From assembly GCF_900101625.1 (NCBI RefSeq), contig NZ_FMYZ01000006.1, positions 186,001-250,000 of the forward strand: 64,000 bases of DNA, written 5' to 3'. The notes under the pieces were generated by a model. It saw only the letters and a list, made by a program, of their open reading frames with translations. It searched no databases and had not been told where the DNA came from. The position numbers were made by a program, and so were the translations under genes. The stretch's first letter is position 1. Each line of letters opens with the position of its first letter. Origin of the DNA: Cupriavidus sp. YR651 (GTDB lineage: Bacteria > Pseudomonadota > Gammaproteobacteria > Burkholderiales > Burkholderiaceae). Positions 26,146 to 36,968 of this stretch are shown here, piece after piece.

Positions 26146-28371
26146 ATGCGGCGCGGCGTCCTGGGCTTCCTGTTGTCGTGCACGTTGGCGACATCCGCTT
26201 ACGCGGTGCCGGCGTTCCGGGACGTGCGCGACAACTGGCGCAGCGCCGATATCGTCGTGGTCGATCGTCACGGCGAAACCCTGGCGCGCGTGCGCGACGA
26301 CTTTCGTGCGCGACGCGGTGACTGGGTGATGCTGGCGGACACGTCGCCCGCGCTGCGCACGGCCATCGTGCTATCCGAAGACAAGCGCTTCTACGCACAC
26401 AGCGGCGTCGACTGGCAGGGCGTTGCCGCCGCCGCATGGGCCAACGTCTGGAATACGCGCACGCGTGGCGCGTCGACGCTGACGATGCAGCTCGCGGGCC
26501 TGCTGGACGACGACTTGCGCGCGGGACGTGGCCGCAGTCTCGGGCAGAAGGTCGGGCAGGTCGTCAGCGCGACGTCGCTGGAGCGCGGGTGGAGCAAAGA
26601 TCAGATCCTGGAGGCCTACCTGAACCTGGTGCCATTCCGTGGCGAACTGGTGGGGCTCGCGGCGATGTCGCAGACGCTGTTTGGCAAGGTGCCGAGCGGT
26701 CTCGATGCGCGGGAATCGGCGGTGGCGGTGGCACTGGTGCGCAGCCCCAATGCCACGGCTGCGCAGGTATCGAAGCGCGCGTGCGGCATCCTGCGCGAGA
26801 TGAAGCAGCCGCGCGAGTGCGACGGCCTCGATGGCTTCACCACGCTGGCGCTGACCAAGGCATCGTCGACGGCCGCATTGTCGACAGCTGCGTTTGGCGA
26901 TACGGCAGCGATGCGACGTGGCAACCTCGCACCGCATCTCGCCCGGATCGTGATCGCGCAGACCCGCGACGCCACGCCGGCTGGCAAGCCACTGCCGCAG
27001 CGCATCGCGTCGACGCTGGATGCTGACGTGCAGCGCGTGGCGGTCGGCAGCCTCGACCGCCACCTGCGCGAACTGGCCACGCGCAATGTGGAGGACGGCG
27101 CCGTCGTCGTCATCGACAACGCCAGCGGCGATGTGCTGGCCTACGTGGGATCGTCGGGCGCGTTGTCATCGGCGGCGCAGGTCGACCATGCCGCCGCGCT
27201 TCGGCAGGCGGGCTCCACGCTCAAGCCGTTCCTCTACGAGCAGGCCCTGGAAGAGCGTCGCCTGACGGCGGCGTCGCTGCTCGACGACCGGCCCGTCAAC
27301 CTGCCAACGGGCGGTGGCCTCTACATTCCGCAGAACTACGATCATCGCTATGCGGGCTGGGTGAGCCTGCGCGCGGCGCTTGGGTCATCGCTCAACGTGC
27401 CGGCGGTGCGCACGCTGGTCATGGTCACGCCGCATCGCTTCCATCGGCGGCTGGTGGCGCTTGGCCTGCCGCTGACGCAATCGGGCGACTACTACGGCTA
27501 CAGCCTCGCGCTCGGTAGCGCCGACGTGTCGCTGTTGTCGCTGACCAATGCCTATCGCGCGTTGGCGAATCAGGGTGCCTATGGGCCGACGCGCGTGCGG
27601 CCGGGCGCCGCCGTCGTGACCGGGCAGGCCGTGATGACGCCGGCCGCGAGCTACGTGGTGGGCGACGTGCTGTCAGACCGTCACGCGCGCGCGCGTACCT
27701 TCGGCCTCGACAGCCCGCTGACCACGCGGTTCTGGACGGCCGTGAAGACCGGGACCAGCAAGGACATGCGCGACAACTGGTGCATCGGCTGGTCGCAGCG
27801 CTATACCGTCGGTGTCTGGGTCGGCAATGCCAGCGGCGCGAGCATGCACGATGTGTCGGGCGTCTCGGGCGCGGCACCGGTGTGGCATGAGGTCATGGAA
27901 GCGCTCCATCGCACCACGCCCAGTCGCGCGCCCGCGATGCCGTCTGGCGTGGAGCGCGTGGCGCTGACATTCGCCGACGACCTGGAGCCGGCACGCGAGG
28001 AGGTCTTCCTGTCCGGCACGGCGATCGGGCGGATCAGCGTGGGATCGACGCCGCAAGCCGCGTCGGCGGCCGCCATCGCCAGTCCCGCCGATGGCACGAT
28101 CTTCGCGCTCGATCCGGACATTCCGCCGTCGGCGCAGCGGGTCTGGTTCCACGCCGACGGGTTGACCGGCCAGACTGCGCGCGCGGTGAGCTGGCGCATG
28201 GATGGCAAGCCGCTGGGCAAGGGCGGGCAGATCGCGTGGCTGCCGTGGCCGGGACGACACCGCGTGGAGCTGGTCGATGCCGCCGGCAAGGTTGTCGACC
28301 ACATCGGCATCGAGGTACGGGGCGCCGGCGTGCGCGATGCCGGCCCGCAACGGGTATCGGCGCGCCGCTGA
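26146..28371 (+). CDS. pbpC: Penicillin-binding protein 1C
   Basis: 741 residues. A signal/anchor helix is followed by a GT51 glycosyltransferase domain (LSEDKRFYAHSGVDWQG with Glu78, GASTLTMQLAGLL), a transpeptidase domain with SxxK at Ser357 (AGSTLKPF), SLN (SSLNVPAV) and KTGTS, and a C-terminal PBP1C-type beta domain (about 640-741). It polymerises and perhaps cross-links peptidoglycan in the periplasm. The gene pairs with the A2M gene as in E. coli yfhM-pbpC. A GTG at 26131 overlaps the previous stop and is an alternative start five codons upstream. Confidence 0.93.
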   Translation: MRRGVLGFLLSCTLATSAYAVPAFRDVRDNWRSADIVVVDRHGETLARVRDDFRARRGDWVMLADTSPALRTAIVLSEDKRFYAHSGVDWQGVAAAAWANVWNTRTRGASTLTMQLAGLLDDDLRAGRGRSLGQKVGQVVSATSLERGWSKDQILEAYLNLVPFRGELVGLAAMSQTLFGKVPSGLDARESAVAVALVRSPNATAAQVSKRACGILREMKQPRECDGLDGFTTLALTKASSTAALSTAAFGDTAAMRRGNLAPHLARIVIAQTRDATPAGKPLPQRIASTLDADVQRVAVGSLDRHLRELATRNVEDGAVVVIDNASGDVLAYVGSSGALSSAAQVDHAAALRQAGSTLKPFLYEQALEERRLTAASLLDDRPVNLPTGGGLYIPQNYDHRYAGWVSLRAALGSSLNVPAVRTLVMVTPHRFHRRLVALGLPLTQSGDYYGYSLALGSADVSLLSLTNAYRALANQGAYGPTRVRPGAAVVTGQAVMTPAASYVVGDVLSDRHARARTFGLDSPLTTRFWTAVKTGTSKDMRDNWCIGWSQRYTVGVWVGNASGASMHDVSGVSGAAPVWHEVMEALHRTTPSRAPAMPSGVERVALTFADDLEPAREEVFLSGTAIGRISVGSTPQAASAAAIASPADGTIFALDPDIPPSAQRVWFHADGLTGQTARAVSWRMDGKPLGKGGQIAWLPWPGRHRVELVDAAGKVVDHIGIEVRGAGVRDAGPQRVSARR

Positions 28372-28374
28372 GTG

Positions 28375-29304
28375 TCAGGGGGCCGGCGGCAGCTTGCGGG
28401 CCTTGAGGAAGTCGACGAACACGCGCAGCTTGGGCGGCATCAGTGCACGGCTGGGGTAGTACAGGTAGAAGCCGGCGAACGGCGGCGTCCACGCTTCCAG
28501 CACGGGCACGAGTTCGCCGGAAGCCAGCGCGGCCTGGATGTGGTGCGGGAATTCGTAGATCAGGCCGAGCCCGGCCAGCGCCGCCTGATGCAGCATCGAC
28601 TTGTCGTTGGCGATCAGCGCGGGGCGGGTGTCCACGGTGAACGTCCGTCCGCCGTTCCGCGCGAATTCCCAGCGATAGACGGTGCCGGTGGGGCCGAAGC
28701 GATACTGCAGGCAGGCGTGGTCATGCAGCTCGTGCGGGGTCTGCGGCGTGCCGTGGCGCGCCAGGTAGTCGGGTGATGCGGCTACTGTCATCCGCATCGG
28801 GCCGGTCACGGGGATGGCCACCATATCCTGCTGCAAGGCCTCGCCCAGCCGCAGGCCGGCGTCGAAGCCCTCGGCGATCAGGTCGATGAACCGGTCGTCG
28901 GTGACCAGGTCCACGCAGATCGACGGGTACGCGCGCATGAAGTCCGTGAGGATCGGGCGCAGCGCGATGACGACGGCCGAGTGCGAACTCGTCAGACGCA
29001 GCGTGCCCACGGGCATGTCGCGTTGCTGGCGCACATCGTCCGTGGCGGCGTGGATCTCCGCCAGTGCCGGTTCCACGCGCGCGAGCAGGGCGGCGCCGGC
29101 TTCGGTCAACCCCACGCGGCGCGTGGTTCGCTGCAGCAGGCGCACGCCGAGCCGGTCTTCCAGGTGACGGATGGTCTGCGATACGGCGGACGGGCTGACG
29201 GCCAGCGCGCCGGCGGCGGCCGTGAAGGTGCCCATCCGGGCCACGCAGGCGAAGGCCACCAGCGCTGGCAGCGAATCGGCGTCGATTGTGAAGTCAGGCT
29301 TCAT
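28375..29304 (-). CDS. LysR-family regulator
   Basis: 309 residues. A winged helix-turn-helix covers about 10-70 ([53 protein letters not shown]) and an effector-binding domain follows ([19 protein letters not shown] to the end). It is divergent to the aldo/keto reductase gene with 135 bp between them, the normal arrangement for a LysR regulator and its target. It converges on pbpC with only 3 bp between the stops. The Met at 29304 begins the family N-terminus. Confidence 0.92.
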   Translation of the reverse strand: MKPDFTIDADSLPALVAFACVARMGTFTAAAGALAVSPSAVSQTIRHLEDRLGVRLLQRTTRRVGLTEAGAALLARVEPALAEIHAATDDVRQQRDMPVGTLRLTSSHSAVVIALRPILTDFMRAYPSICVDLVTDDRFIDLIAEGFDAGLRLGEALQQDMVAIPVTGPMRMTVAASPDYLARHGTPQTPHELHDHACLQYRFGPTGTVYRWEFARNGGRTFTVDTRPALIANDKSMLHQAALAGLGLIYEFPHHIQAALASGELVPVLEAWTPPFAGFYLYYPSRALMPPKLRVFVDFLKARKLPPAP

Positions 29305-29439
29305 GATCCATGCAGCGTAGCACGCTGTTTCCGGGCGCGCCGACTCGGGATACTGATGGGCATCCGGTCGAGGCCGGCCAGTCCGGCCCGATCGCTCTCT
29401 CGACCCCGAATCGTTGCATTGCCCCACAGGAGTCTCCAC

Positions 29440-30435
<996 letters not shown>

Positions 30436-30490
30436 TCCGGCGCGTTGGCTGGGCGACAATGGCGGTTTTCCACCGCTGCCCGTCGCCCAG

Positions 30491-31450
30491 ATGACCGCTC
30501 CGTTCACGCCCCTCGATGCCGCCGCCACGGCGGCTCGCCTGCCTTACCCTGAACTCGCCCGGGCCATCGCGGCCATGCTGGCGGAATTGCGCGATGGCAC
30601 GGCCATGGCGCCACCGCGCATTGCGCTGCCGGTGGGGGACGCGGCGCAAGGGGAGGGCACGCTGCTGGTGATGCCGGCCTGCAACCGGGATCTCGTGATG
30701 ACCAAGAACATCACGGTGCATCCGGGCAATCCGCGGCGCGGCCTGCCCAACATCCTGGGTGAGGTGCTGGTTGCCAACGCCCACACCGGTGAGCGCATTG
30801 CCATGCTCGACGGTCCGACGGTGACGGGGCGTCGCACGGCGGCGGTGTCGCTGCTGGCGGCGCAATCCTTCGCACCCGTGCCTGATGGCGAACTGCTGAT
30901 CGTCGGCGCCGGGGTGCAGGCGCAAACCCATCTGGAGGCGTTTGTCGCCGGGCTGCCCGTGCGCAAGGTCTGGTTGCAGTCACGGACCCGCGACAAGGCG
31001 GAAGCCCTGGCCACCCATGCCCGCGCGCTCGGGGTCGAGGCGACGGTGATCGACGACGTCGCCGAGGTGCTGCCGCGCGTGTCGATGGTGGTGACCGTGA
31101 CCTCCAGTCGCGTGCCCGTCCTGCCCGATCTGGATAGCGGCTTGTGGACGGATCGCCATTTCGTGGCCGCGGTCGGCGCGTTTCGGCCCGAGATGTGCGA
31201 ACTCCCGCCCCGGCTGTGCCAGTCCGCGGCTGCCAGCCAGCGGCTGTTGGCGGACACCCTGTTCGGTATCGAGGACGAGGCGGGGGACCTGCTGCAGGCC
31301 GGCATCGACTGGGCCACGGTGCAGCCGTTCGAGACCGCGATCCTGGCGGCTGACGCGTTACGTTCCCGCACGGGCAGCCCACTGGTCTTCAAGAGTGTCG
31401 GCTACGCCCTCTGGGACCTGGCGGCCTGCGTCCTGGCCAGTCGGGAGTAA
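30491..31450 (+). CDS. Ornithine cyclodeaminase/mu-crystallin family protein, probable delta1-pyrroline-2-carboxylate reductase
   Basis: 319 residues. The family marks are VMTKNITVHPGNPRRGLPNI, the Arg-containing substrate stretch DGPTVTGRRTAAVSLLAA and the Rossmann motif LLIVGAGVQAQTHLEAF. The replacement of the ornithine-cyclodeaminase motifs points to the imine-reductase branch (reduction of cyclic imino acids to proline or pipecolate with NADPH), seen in hydroxyproline and D-lysine catabolism. No other gene of those routes is adjacent. It begins 55 bp after the aldo/keto reductase gene and may be cotranscribed with it. Confidence 0.8.
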   Translation: MTAPFTPLDAAATAARLPYPELARAIAAMLAELRDGTAMAPPRIALPVGDAAQGEGTLLVMPACNRDLVMTKNITVHPGNPRRGLPNILGEVLVANAHTGERIAMLDGPTVTGRRTAAVSLLAAQSFAPVPDGELLIVGAGVQAQTHLEAFVAGLPVRKVWLQSRTRDKAEALATHARALGVEATVIDDVAEVLPRVSMVVTVTSSRVPVLPDLDSGLWTDRHFVAAVGAFRPEMCELPPRLCQSAAASQRLLADTLFGIEDEAGDLLQAGIDWATVQPFETAILAADALRSRTGSPLVFKSVGYALWDLAACVLASRE

Positions 31451-31510
31451 TGTTCGCGCGATATTGTCTTCACCCTTCCGGGTGATCTGCCGATCGGAAA
31501 TGTAGGAGAG

Positions 31511-31541
31511 AGACCACTCACTATGAGTGGTCTTTTATTTT
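31511..31541 (+). terminator. Strong intrinsic terminator after the ornithine-cyclodeaminase-family gene
   Basis: A perfect 9-bp stem GACCACTCA/TGAGTGGTC (31512-31520, 31524-31532) with a 3-base loop, then TTTTATTTT. The rest of the gap to ompW (31542-31736) holds no gene; ompW must have its own promoter there. Confidence 0.9.
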
Positions 31542-31736
31542 GCGTACAAAACCGTTGCGCGAAAGCGTCGTTTTACGAGGAAGAATTGGCAGTTTCCGAT
31601 CCGATTTGTGGGTTAACCCTGCCTTTAGGGCAATTCTTCTACCGACCGGTAACTCGTTTGAATCAGGCCGCGCACGTCACGCAGGATAATGCGTGCCTTG
31701 CAGTGGTTGTGATGTAAACGAGGAGTAAGAGGATCT

Positions 31737-32465
31737 ATGACAAAAATCTATAAGAAGATGCTGGTGGCAGGCGCCGCCATGGCGCTCGCAGGCGTCGCCC
31801 AGGCACAATCCGCGGGCAGCAACGTTGTGAGCCTGGGTTGGTTCCGTGTGATGCCGATGGGGCATTCGGAAAACCTGACCATCGATTCGGTCGCCGGCCG
31901 TCCCACGGGTGGCCTGCAGCGCCCGAACACGGGTGCGACGATCGACACCGCCGACACGGTCGGCCTGGCCTTCAGCCACTATTTCACCGACAACATCTCC
32001 GCCGAGTTCGTGGCTGGCATTCCGCCGAAACACGATGTGAGCGGTGACCGTGGCTACGAGAAGTACGGCAAGCTGGGCGAAGTGCGCCAGTGGAGCCCGG
32101 CGATCGTGGCCAAGTGGCACTTCTTCGACGCCAAGACCAAGTTCCGCCCGTACGTGGGTATCGGTGTGAACTACACCTGGTTCACCGGCGAAACCGTGAC
32201 CAACCAGACCTTCGTGCAGAGCGAATTCGGCCCGGGCTCGCATATGACCGCCAGCGCCAAGTCGTCCTGGAACCCGGTGTTCAACGTCGGCGCCAACTAC
32301 GCCATTACCGATAACTGGTTCCTGGGCCTGTCCGTGTCGTACGTGCCGATTTCCACGACGGCCAACTTCACGACCACGCTGGCCAATGGCGCCACGGTGC
32401 AGTCGCACACCAAGATCAAGATCAACCCGGTGGTGACGTTCCTGAGCGTCGGCTACCGCTTCTGA
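31737..32465 (+). CDS. ompW: OmpW-family outer membrane protein
   Basis: 242 residues. A Sec signal peptide (MTKIYKKMLVAGAAMALAGVAQAQ) is followed by an eight-stranded barrel pattern with the family motifs GLAFSHYFTDNISAEFVAGIPPKHDV, FRPYVGIGVNYTWF and a C-terminal strand ending VGYRF, whose last Phe is the BAM signal. OmpW barrels form narrow hydrophobic channels and are often regulated by oxygen or stress. It has a GAGGAGTAAGAGG ribosome site. It is monocistronic, between two strong terminators. Confidence 0.93.
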   Translation: MTKIYKKMLVAGAAMALAGVAQAQSAGSNVVSLGWFRVMPMGHSENLTIDSVAGRPTGGLQRPNTGATIDTADTVGLAFSHYFTDNISAEFVAGIPPKHDVSGDRGYEKYGKLGEVRQWSPAIVAKWHFFDAKTKFRPYVGIGVNYTWFTGETVTNQTFVQSEFGPGSHMTASAKSSWNPVFNVGANYAITDNWFLGLSVSYVPISTTANFTTTLANGATVQSHTKIKINPVVTFLSVGYRF

Positions 32466-32510
32466 CCAGACATCTCCCGCCAGGGCGGGAATGCCTGGGG
32501 TCAGGAAACA

Positions 32511-32538
32511 GGAAAGGGCACCTTCGGGTGCCCTTTCC
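32511..32538. terminator. Bidirectional terminator between ompW and copZ
   Basis: Perfect 12-bp stem GGAAAGGGCACC/GGTGCCCTTTCC with a TTCG tetraloop (32523-32526). It lies between convergent genes and can serve both, though the T-run is poor. Confidence 0.8.
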
Positions 32539-32558
32539 TATTAGTGCTGCCGCCGTGC

Positions 32559-32771
32559 TCAGCCTGCGGAGGTCACGGCGGATTTGACCGGATAGCCGGC
32601 CCCCTCGATGGCCTGCTGGAGCGCCTGGCGATCGGCGCCGGATTCCACGCTGACCGCCTGCGTCGGCACATCGGCCGTTACACGCGCGGCCGGGTCCACG
32701 GCCTGGACGGCACGGGTGATGGCGCCGACACAATGATTGCAGGACATGCCTTCGACCTGAAACTGGATCAT
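32559..32771 (-). CDS. copZ: Copper chaperone (heavy-metal-associated domain)
   Basis: 70 residues forming a single HMA domain. GMSCNHC (8-14) gives the MxCxxC metal site, and EGAGYPVKSA is the usual C-terminal turn. Such chaperones carry Cu(I) to the P-type ATPase, whose gene is divergent 197 bp away. AAGGAG lies 8 bases before the ATG. A MerR-type dyad at 32849-32867 lies just upstream, so CueR probably controls it together with copA. Confidence 0.93.
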   Translation of the reverse strand: MIQFQVEGMSCNHCVGAITRAVQAVDPAARVTADVPTQAVSVESGADRQALQQAIEGAGYPVKSAVTSAG

Positions 32772-32848
32772 CCTAAGACTCCTTGAGAAATAACCGACCA
32801 GACTAAGCGGACTGAGCGGATTGAGCGGACTGACAGGCTGTAGTGTGA

Positions 32849-32867
32849 ACCTTCCCATGGTGGGAAG
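32849..32867 (-). promoter_or_regulatory. Probable CueR operator of copZ
   Basis: ACCTTCCCATGGTGGGAAG contains the inverted repeat CTTCCCA/TGGGAAG with a 3-base centre, matching the Cu(I)-MerR operator form, 78 bp upstream of copZ. Confidence 0.7.
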
Positions 32868-32896
32868 CGCAAGCGGCGGTTTCAGGCGGCCCGACC

Positions 32897-32927
32897 TTGA
32901 CCTTCCAATGATGGTAAGGTCCACAGT
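32897..32927 (+). promoter_or_regulatory. Probable CueR-controlled promoter of copA
   Basis: The dyad GACCTT...AAGGTC (32899-32921) fills the gap between a -35 TTGACC (32897-32902) and a -10-like CACAGT (32922-32927). The spacer is 19 bp, the long spacing that MerR-family activators need. Confidence 0.7.
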
Positions 32928-32968
32928 CAAGTCATCGCTCTCGCAGCTTTCGTGAATACCGTTCCGCC

Positions 32969-35416
32969 ATGTCCAGTGTTCCCTCCGCCCTGACCCCCGC
33001 CGAATGGCGCCTGCCCGTGGATGGCATGACCTGCGCGTCATGTGTGCGCCGCGTGGAAAACGCACTGGCCAAGGTGCCCGGCGTGCGTGATGTTGCCGTC
33101 AACCTGGCCACCGAGCAGGCCACGCTGCATGCCGACAATGGCGCCGCGCTGACCGCTGCCGCGCAGGCGGTTGCCGATGCCGGCTACGACGTCCCGCGCG
33201 ACACCATCGACCTCACGATTGCCGACATGACCTGCGCCTCATGTGTCGGCCGCGTGGAGCGGGCGTTGCGCGCCGTACCCGGGGTGTTGGATGCGCAGGT
33301 GAACCTGGCGACCGAGCGTGCCAGCGTGACGGTGCTGCGCGGAACCATCGAGGCCGCCGCGCTCGCGGCCGCCGTGTCGGGTGCCGGCTACGCCGCGACA
33401 CCCGTGACCGCAGCACCGGGTACGGCGGCGCCGGCACCGGTCCACGCGGATTTCTGGTCCGGCCCCTGGCCCGTGGCGATCTCGGCGCTCCTGTCGCTGC
33501 CGTTGATCGCGCCGATGGTGCTCGGCTGGTTCGGCATCCACGCGATGTTGCCCGGCTGGGTGCAATGGCTGCTGGCGACGCCCGTGCAGTTCGTGTTCGG
33601 CTGGCGCTTCTACAAGGCTGGCTGGAAGGCCGTGCGCGCGGGCGCCGGCAATATGGATTTGCTGGTGGCCCTGGGCACCTCGGCTGCCTATGGCCTGTCG
33701 CTGTGGCAGATGGCCGATGCGGGGGAGGCCATGCCGCATCTCTATTTTGAAAGCGCTGCCGTGGTGATCACGCTGGTCCGGCTGGGCAAGTGGCTGGAGA
33801 CGCGCGCCAAGCGCCAGACCGCCGATGCCATTCGCGCGCTGGCGGCGCTGCGGCCGGACACCGCGCAGGTGCGCCGTAACGGCGTCGAGACCACCGTGCC
33901 GCTGGCCAGTGTGCGCGTGGGCGACGAGATCGTGGTGCGGCCGGGCGAGCGCATTCCTGTCGATGCCGAAGTGATCGAGGGTCGCAGCCATGCCGACGAA
34001 TCGATGCTGACCGGCGAATCGGTGCCGGTGCCGAAGGGCGTGGGCGACCGCCTGACTGGTGGCGCGATCAACTTCGAAGGCCTGCTGGTGGCCCGCACCG
34101 TGGCGGTGGGAGCGGAGACGGTCCTCACCCGGATTATCCGGATGGTCGAGCATGCCCAGGCGGCCAAGGCTCCGATCCAGCGGATGGTCGACCAGGTGAG
34201 CGCGGTCTTCGTGCCGGTGGTGCTCGTCATCGCGCTGGCCACGTTGCTCGGCTGGGGACTGATCGGCGGCGACTGGACGGCGGCGCTGCTCAATGCCGTC
34301 GCGGTGCTGGTGATCGCCTGCCCGTGCGCGCTCGGTCTGGCCACGCCGACGGCCATCATGGCCGGCACGGGAGCGGGAGCCAGGGCGGGCATCCTGATCA
34401 AGGACGCCGAGGCGCTCGAAGTGGCACATCGCGTCTCGGTGGTGGCCTTCGACAAAACCGGCACGCTGACCGTGGGCAAGCCCGAGGTGGTGGCGCTGCG
34501 TGCCGCCGATGCCACCGACGCAGGCGACGCGCGGCTGCTGGCCCTGCTGGCCGCCTTGCAGGCCGGCAGCGAGCATCCGCTGGCGCGTGCCGTGCTGGCC
34601 GCCGCGCAGGCACGCGGCATCGTGGCGCCCGTGGCGAGCGAAGTCCGCGCACTGCCGGGTCGCGGCATTGCCGGCGTGGTGAACGGGCAGGCGCTGCAAC
34701 TGGGCAGCGAAGGCCTGCGCAACTCGCTCCATGCGGACGCCGGCGCGTTGCAGGCCGACGCGGACCGGTTGCGCCAGGAAGGCCGCACGGTCTCGTGGCT
34801 GATCGAAACCTCGCCGCCGCGCGTGGCCGGGCTGGTCGCGTTTGGCGATGCCTTGAAGCCCGGCGCCCCCGATGCCATCGCCCGGTTGCGCGCCGCCGGT
34901 ATCCGCACCGTGATGCTGACTGGCGACAACGCTGGCGCGGCCGCACGGGTGGGCAAGGCACTGGGGCTCGATGCCGTGCAGGCCGAGGTGTTGCCGGAAG
35001 ACAAGGCTGCGCGCGTGGCGGCGCTCAAGGACGGTGGCGCCATCGTGGCGATGGTCGGCGACGGCATCAACGACGCCCCTGCGCTCGCGGCGGCCGACGT
35101 GGGGATCGCCATGTCGACCGGCACGGACGTCGCCATGCATGCGGCCGGGATTACGCTGATGCGTGGTGACCCGGCGCTGGTGGCCGATGCGCTGAGGGTG
35201 TCGCACCGCACCGTGCGCAAGATTCGCCAGAACCTGTTCTGGGCCTTTATTTACAACGTGATTGGGATTCCGCTGGCTGCGGCCGGCCTGCTCAATCCGG
35301 TGGTGGCCGGTGCGGCCATGGCGTTCTCCAGCGTCAGCGTGGTCGCCAATGCGCTGCTGCTGCGGCGCTGGCATCCCGCCGCGCCGGCGGCATCCACTCA
35401 TGAGGGATCGCGATGA
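32969..35416 (+). CDS. copA: Cu(I)-translocating P-type ATPase
   Basis: 815 residues. There are two N-terminal metal domains, MTCASC at 20-25 and 87-92, then eight membrane helices with the ion motif CPC at 451-453, the phosphorylation site Asp495 (DKTGT), the SEHPLA motif of P1B pumps and GDGINDAP. The protein exports Cu(I) from the cytoplasm using ATP. The metal site and regulator make Cu(I) the clear substrate, perhaps also Ag(I). The gene overlaps cueR by 4 bp (ATGA). Confidence 0.96.
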   Translation: MSSVPSALTPAEWRLPVDGMTCASCVRRVENALAKVPGVRDVAVNLATEQATLHADNGAALTAAAQAVADAGYDVPRDTIDLTIADMTCASCVGRVERALRAVPGVLDAQVNLATERASVTVLRGTIEAAALAAAVSGAGYAATPVTAAPGTAAPAPVHADFWSGPWPVAISALLSLPLIAPMVLGWFGIHAMLPGWVQWLLATPVQFVFGWRFYKAGWKAVRAGAGNMDLLVALGTSAAYGLSLWQMADAGEAMPHLYFESAAVVITLVRLGKWLETRAKRQTADAIRALAALRPDTAQVRRNGVETTVPLASVRVGDEIVVRPGERIPVDAEVIEGRSHADESMLTGESVPVPKGVGDRLTGGAINFEGLLVARTVAVGAETVLTRIIRMVEHAQAAKAPIQRMVDQVSAVFVPVVLVIALATLLGWGLIGGDWTAALLNAVAVLVIACPCALGLATPTAIMAGTGAGARAGILIKDAEALEVAHRVSVVAFDKTGTLTVGKPEVVALRAADATDAGDARLLALLAALQAGSEHPLARAVLAAAQARGIVAPVASEVRALPGRGIAGVVNGQALQLGSEGLRNSLHADAGALQADADRLRQEGRTVSWLIETSPPRVAGLVAFGDALKPGAPDAIARLRAAGIRTVMLTGDNAGAAARVGKALGLDAVQAEVLPEDKAARVAALKDGGAIVAMVGDGINDAPALAAADVGIAMSTGTDVAMHAAGITLMRGDPALVADALRVSHRTVRKIRQNLFWAFIYNVIGIPLAAAGLLNPVVAGAAMAFSSVSVVANALLLRRWHPAAPAASTHEGSR

Positions 35417-35832
35417 ATATCGGTGAAGCCGCGGACGCATCGGGTGTGTCCGCCAAGATGATCCGCCACTACGAATCCATCGGCCTGGTGGCGCCGCCGC
35501 CGCGCAGCGAGGGTGGATATCGCCGCTACAACGAACGCGCCGTGCACACCTTGCGCTTCGTCCGGCGCGCCCGTAATCTCGGATTCTCGCTTGACGAGAT
35601 TCGCGGGCTGTTGTCACTGTGGCACGACCGGGCGCGCGCGAGCGCCGACGTCAAGGCGCTGACGCTGAAGCACGTGGCGGACCTGGAGGTGCGCATTGCC
35701 GAACTGACCGCCATGCGGGACACGCTGCGTGCGCTGGCCGATGCGTGCAGCGGCGATCACCGGCCCGACTGCCCGATCCTTTCGGATATGGCCAGCGTGG
35801 ATGGCGACGACCGCGCGTCCTGTCATGACTGA
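35413..35832 (+). CDS. cueR: Cu(I)-responsive MerR-family regulator
   Basis: 139 residues. The MerR DNA-binding domain is clear ([39 protein letters not shown]), followed by the dimerisation helix and the metal loop with Cys112 and Cys120 (CSGDHRPDC). These are the same positions and spacing as the Cu(I)-binding pair of E. coli CueR. The tail has extra His/Cys residues. It is translationally coupled to copA and should act on the two dyads between copZ and copA. Confidence 0.95.
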   Translation: MNIGEAADASGVSAKMIRHYESIGLVAPPPRSEGGYRRYNERAVHTLRFVRRARNLGFSLDEIRGLLSLWHDRARASADVKALTLKHVADLEVRIAELTAMRDTLRALADACSGDHRPDCPILSDMASVDGDDRASCHD

Positions 35833-35894
35833 GGTTGGTTGACGTTCGCGGGGGAGGCTGACGGACGCTGAAGGTAGCTGCCGCAGTGCAGCAA

Positions 35895-35918
35895 AGGCGC
35901 GCGTGACGCGCCTGTTTT
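35895..35918 (+). terminator. Intrinsic terminator after cueR
   Basis: Stem AGGCGCG/CGCGCCT (35895-35901, 35907-35913) with a 5-base loop, followed by GTTTT. Confidence 0.7.
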
Positions 35919-35964
35919 CCATGACAACAACAAGAAGCAGGCACCCAACGAGGAGACGAGTGGG

Positions 35965-36903
35965 ATGGACGAACCTGTGACTACTGCCGGGCCCGGCACC
36001 GGCATGCCCGATACCGCCGCACGCGCGGTAACCACGACCACCATCTTGCCGACCGAATCCCGCCAGCGCATGCGCGACGGCACGGAATTGCTGTTGCGCA
36101 CGTGGCTGCCAGATTCCCAACGCTATCCCGAGCCGCTTGGCACGTTGCTGCTGGTCCACGGCCTGGCCGAGCATTGCGGCCGCTATTTCCACGTCGCGGA
36201 TCTCCTTTGCGGGCTGGGCTTGCGCGTGCGCGCGTACGACCTGCGCGGCCACGGGGCCAGCGGCGGCCCGCGCATGGTGGCGCCGCATCCGGATATCTAT
36301 GTCGACGATCTCGCCGAAATCCACGATGCCGCCGTGCGCCAGTGGAACGAGATGCCGATCGTGCTGGGCCACAGCATGGGCGGCCTGGTCGCGGCACGCT
36401 TTGCCACGGGGCGCATACGTCCGATCCGCGCGCTGATCCTGTCGTCGCCCGCGCTGGCGCTGAAGTTGTCGGGCGGCATGATGACGCTGCATCGCGTGCT
36501 GCTGGCGCTGGTGCCGCGGCTGCGCGTGCCGAACCCGATCGACGCGCGGCTGCTCTCCCACGATCCCGAGGTGGCGCGCGCCTATCGTACTGATCCGCTC
36601 GTGCAGGGCACGATCACTGCCGGCGTGCTGGAGTCCTTTATTCGCGGCATGGCGCAGGCGCAGGCCGATGCGCCGCGGCTGGAGTCGCCCATGCTGATGC
36701 TGGTGGCCGGCGCGGATCGCATCGTCGATCCGGCCGGGAGCCGCACCTTCCATGACAGCGCGCCGGAAGACCTGCGCGAGATGATCTGGTTCGAGACCGG
36801 ATACCACGAGATCTTCAATGAGGCCGAGCCGCTGCGCGGAGAGGTATTCGCCGCACTGTCCGGCTGGCTGGGGCGCCACCTGGAGACTCCGGCAAAGCCC
36901 TGA
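35965..36903 (+). CDS. Alpha/beta hydrolase (monoacylglycerol-lipase-like)
   Basis: 312 residues with no signal peptide. The lipase-like layout is clear: LLLVHGLAEHCGRY (oxyanion HG), YDLRGHGASGG, nucleophile Ser137 in GHSMGG, a catalytic Asp in GADRIVDP and a His in GYHEIFNE. It belongs to the Hydrolase_4 (serine aminopeptidase S33/lysophospholipase) group. It probably hydrolyses a lipid monoester. It has its own terminator upstream and is followed by a GMC oxidoreductase after 65 bp in the same direction, possibly one transcript. Confidence 0.9.
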   Translation: MDEPVTTAGPGTGMPDTAARAVTTTTILPTESRQRMRDGTELLLRTWLPDSQRYPEPLGTLLLVHGLAEHCGRYFHVADLLCGLGLRVRAYDLRGHGASGGPRMVAPHPDIYVDDLAEIHDAAVRQWNEMPIVLGHSMGGLVAARFATGRIRPIRALILSSPALALKLSGGMMTLHRVLLALVPRLRVPNPIDARLLSHDPEVARAYRTDPLVQGTITAGVLESFIRGMAQAQADAPRLESPMLMLVAGADRIVDPAGSRTFHDSAPEDLREMIWFETGYHEIFNEAEPLRGEVFAALSGWLGRHLETPAKP

Positions 36904-36968
36904 CGACGGGCGGGCGCGAGTCGTGCGATGATCTCCGGCATTCCGACAATAAAACCGATGCAGGGGAT

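Noticed and set aside
31525..31717. Short 64-residue plus-strand frame before ompW
   Set aside because: It starts inside the terminator hairpin and covers the ompW promoter region; no ribosome site or family resemblance.
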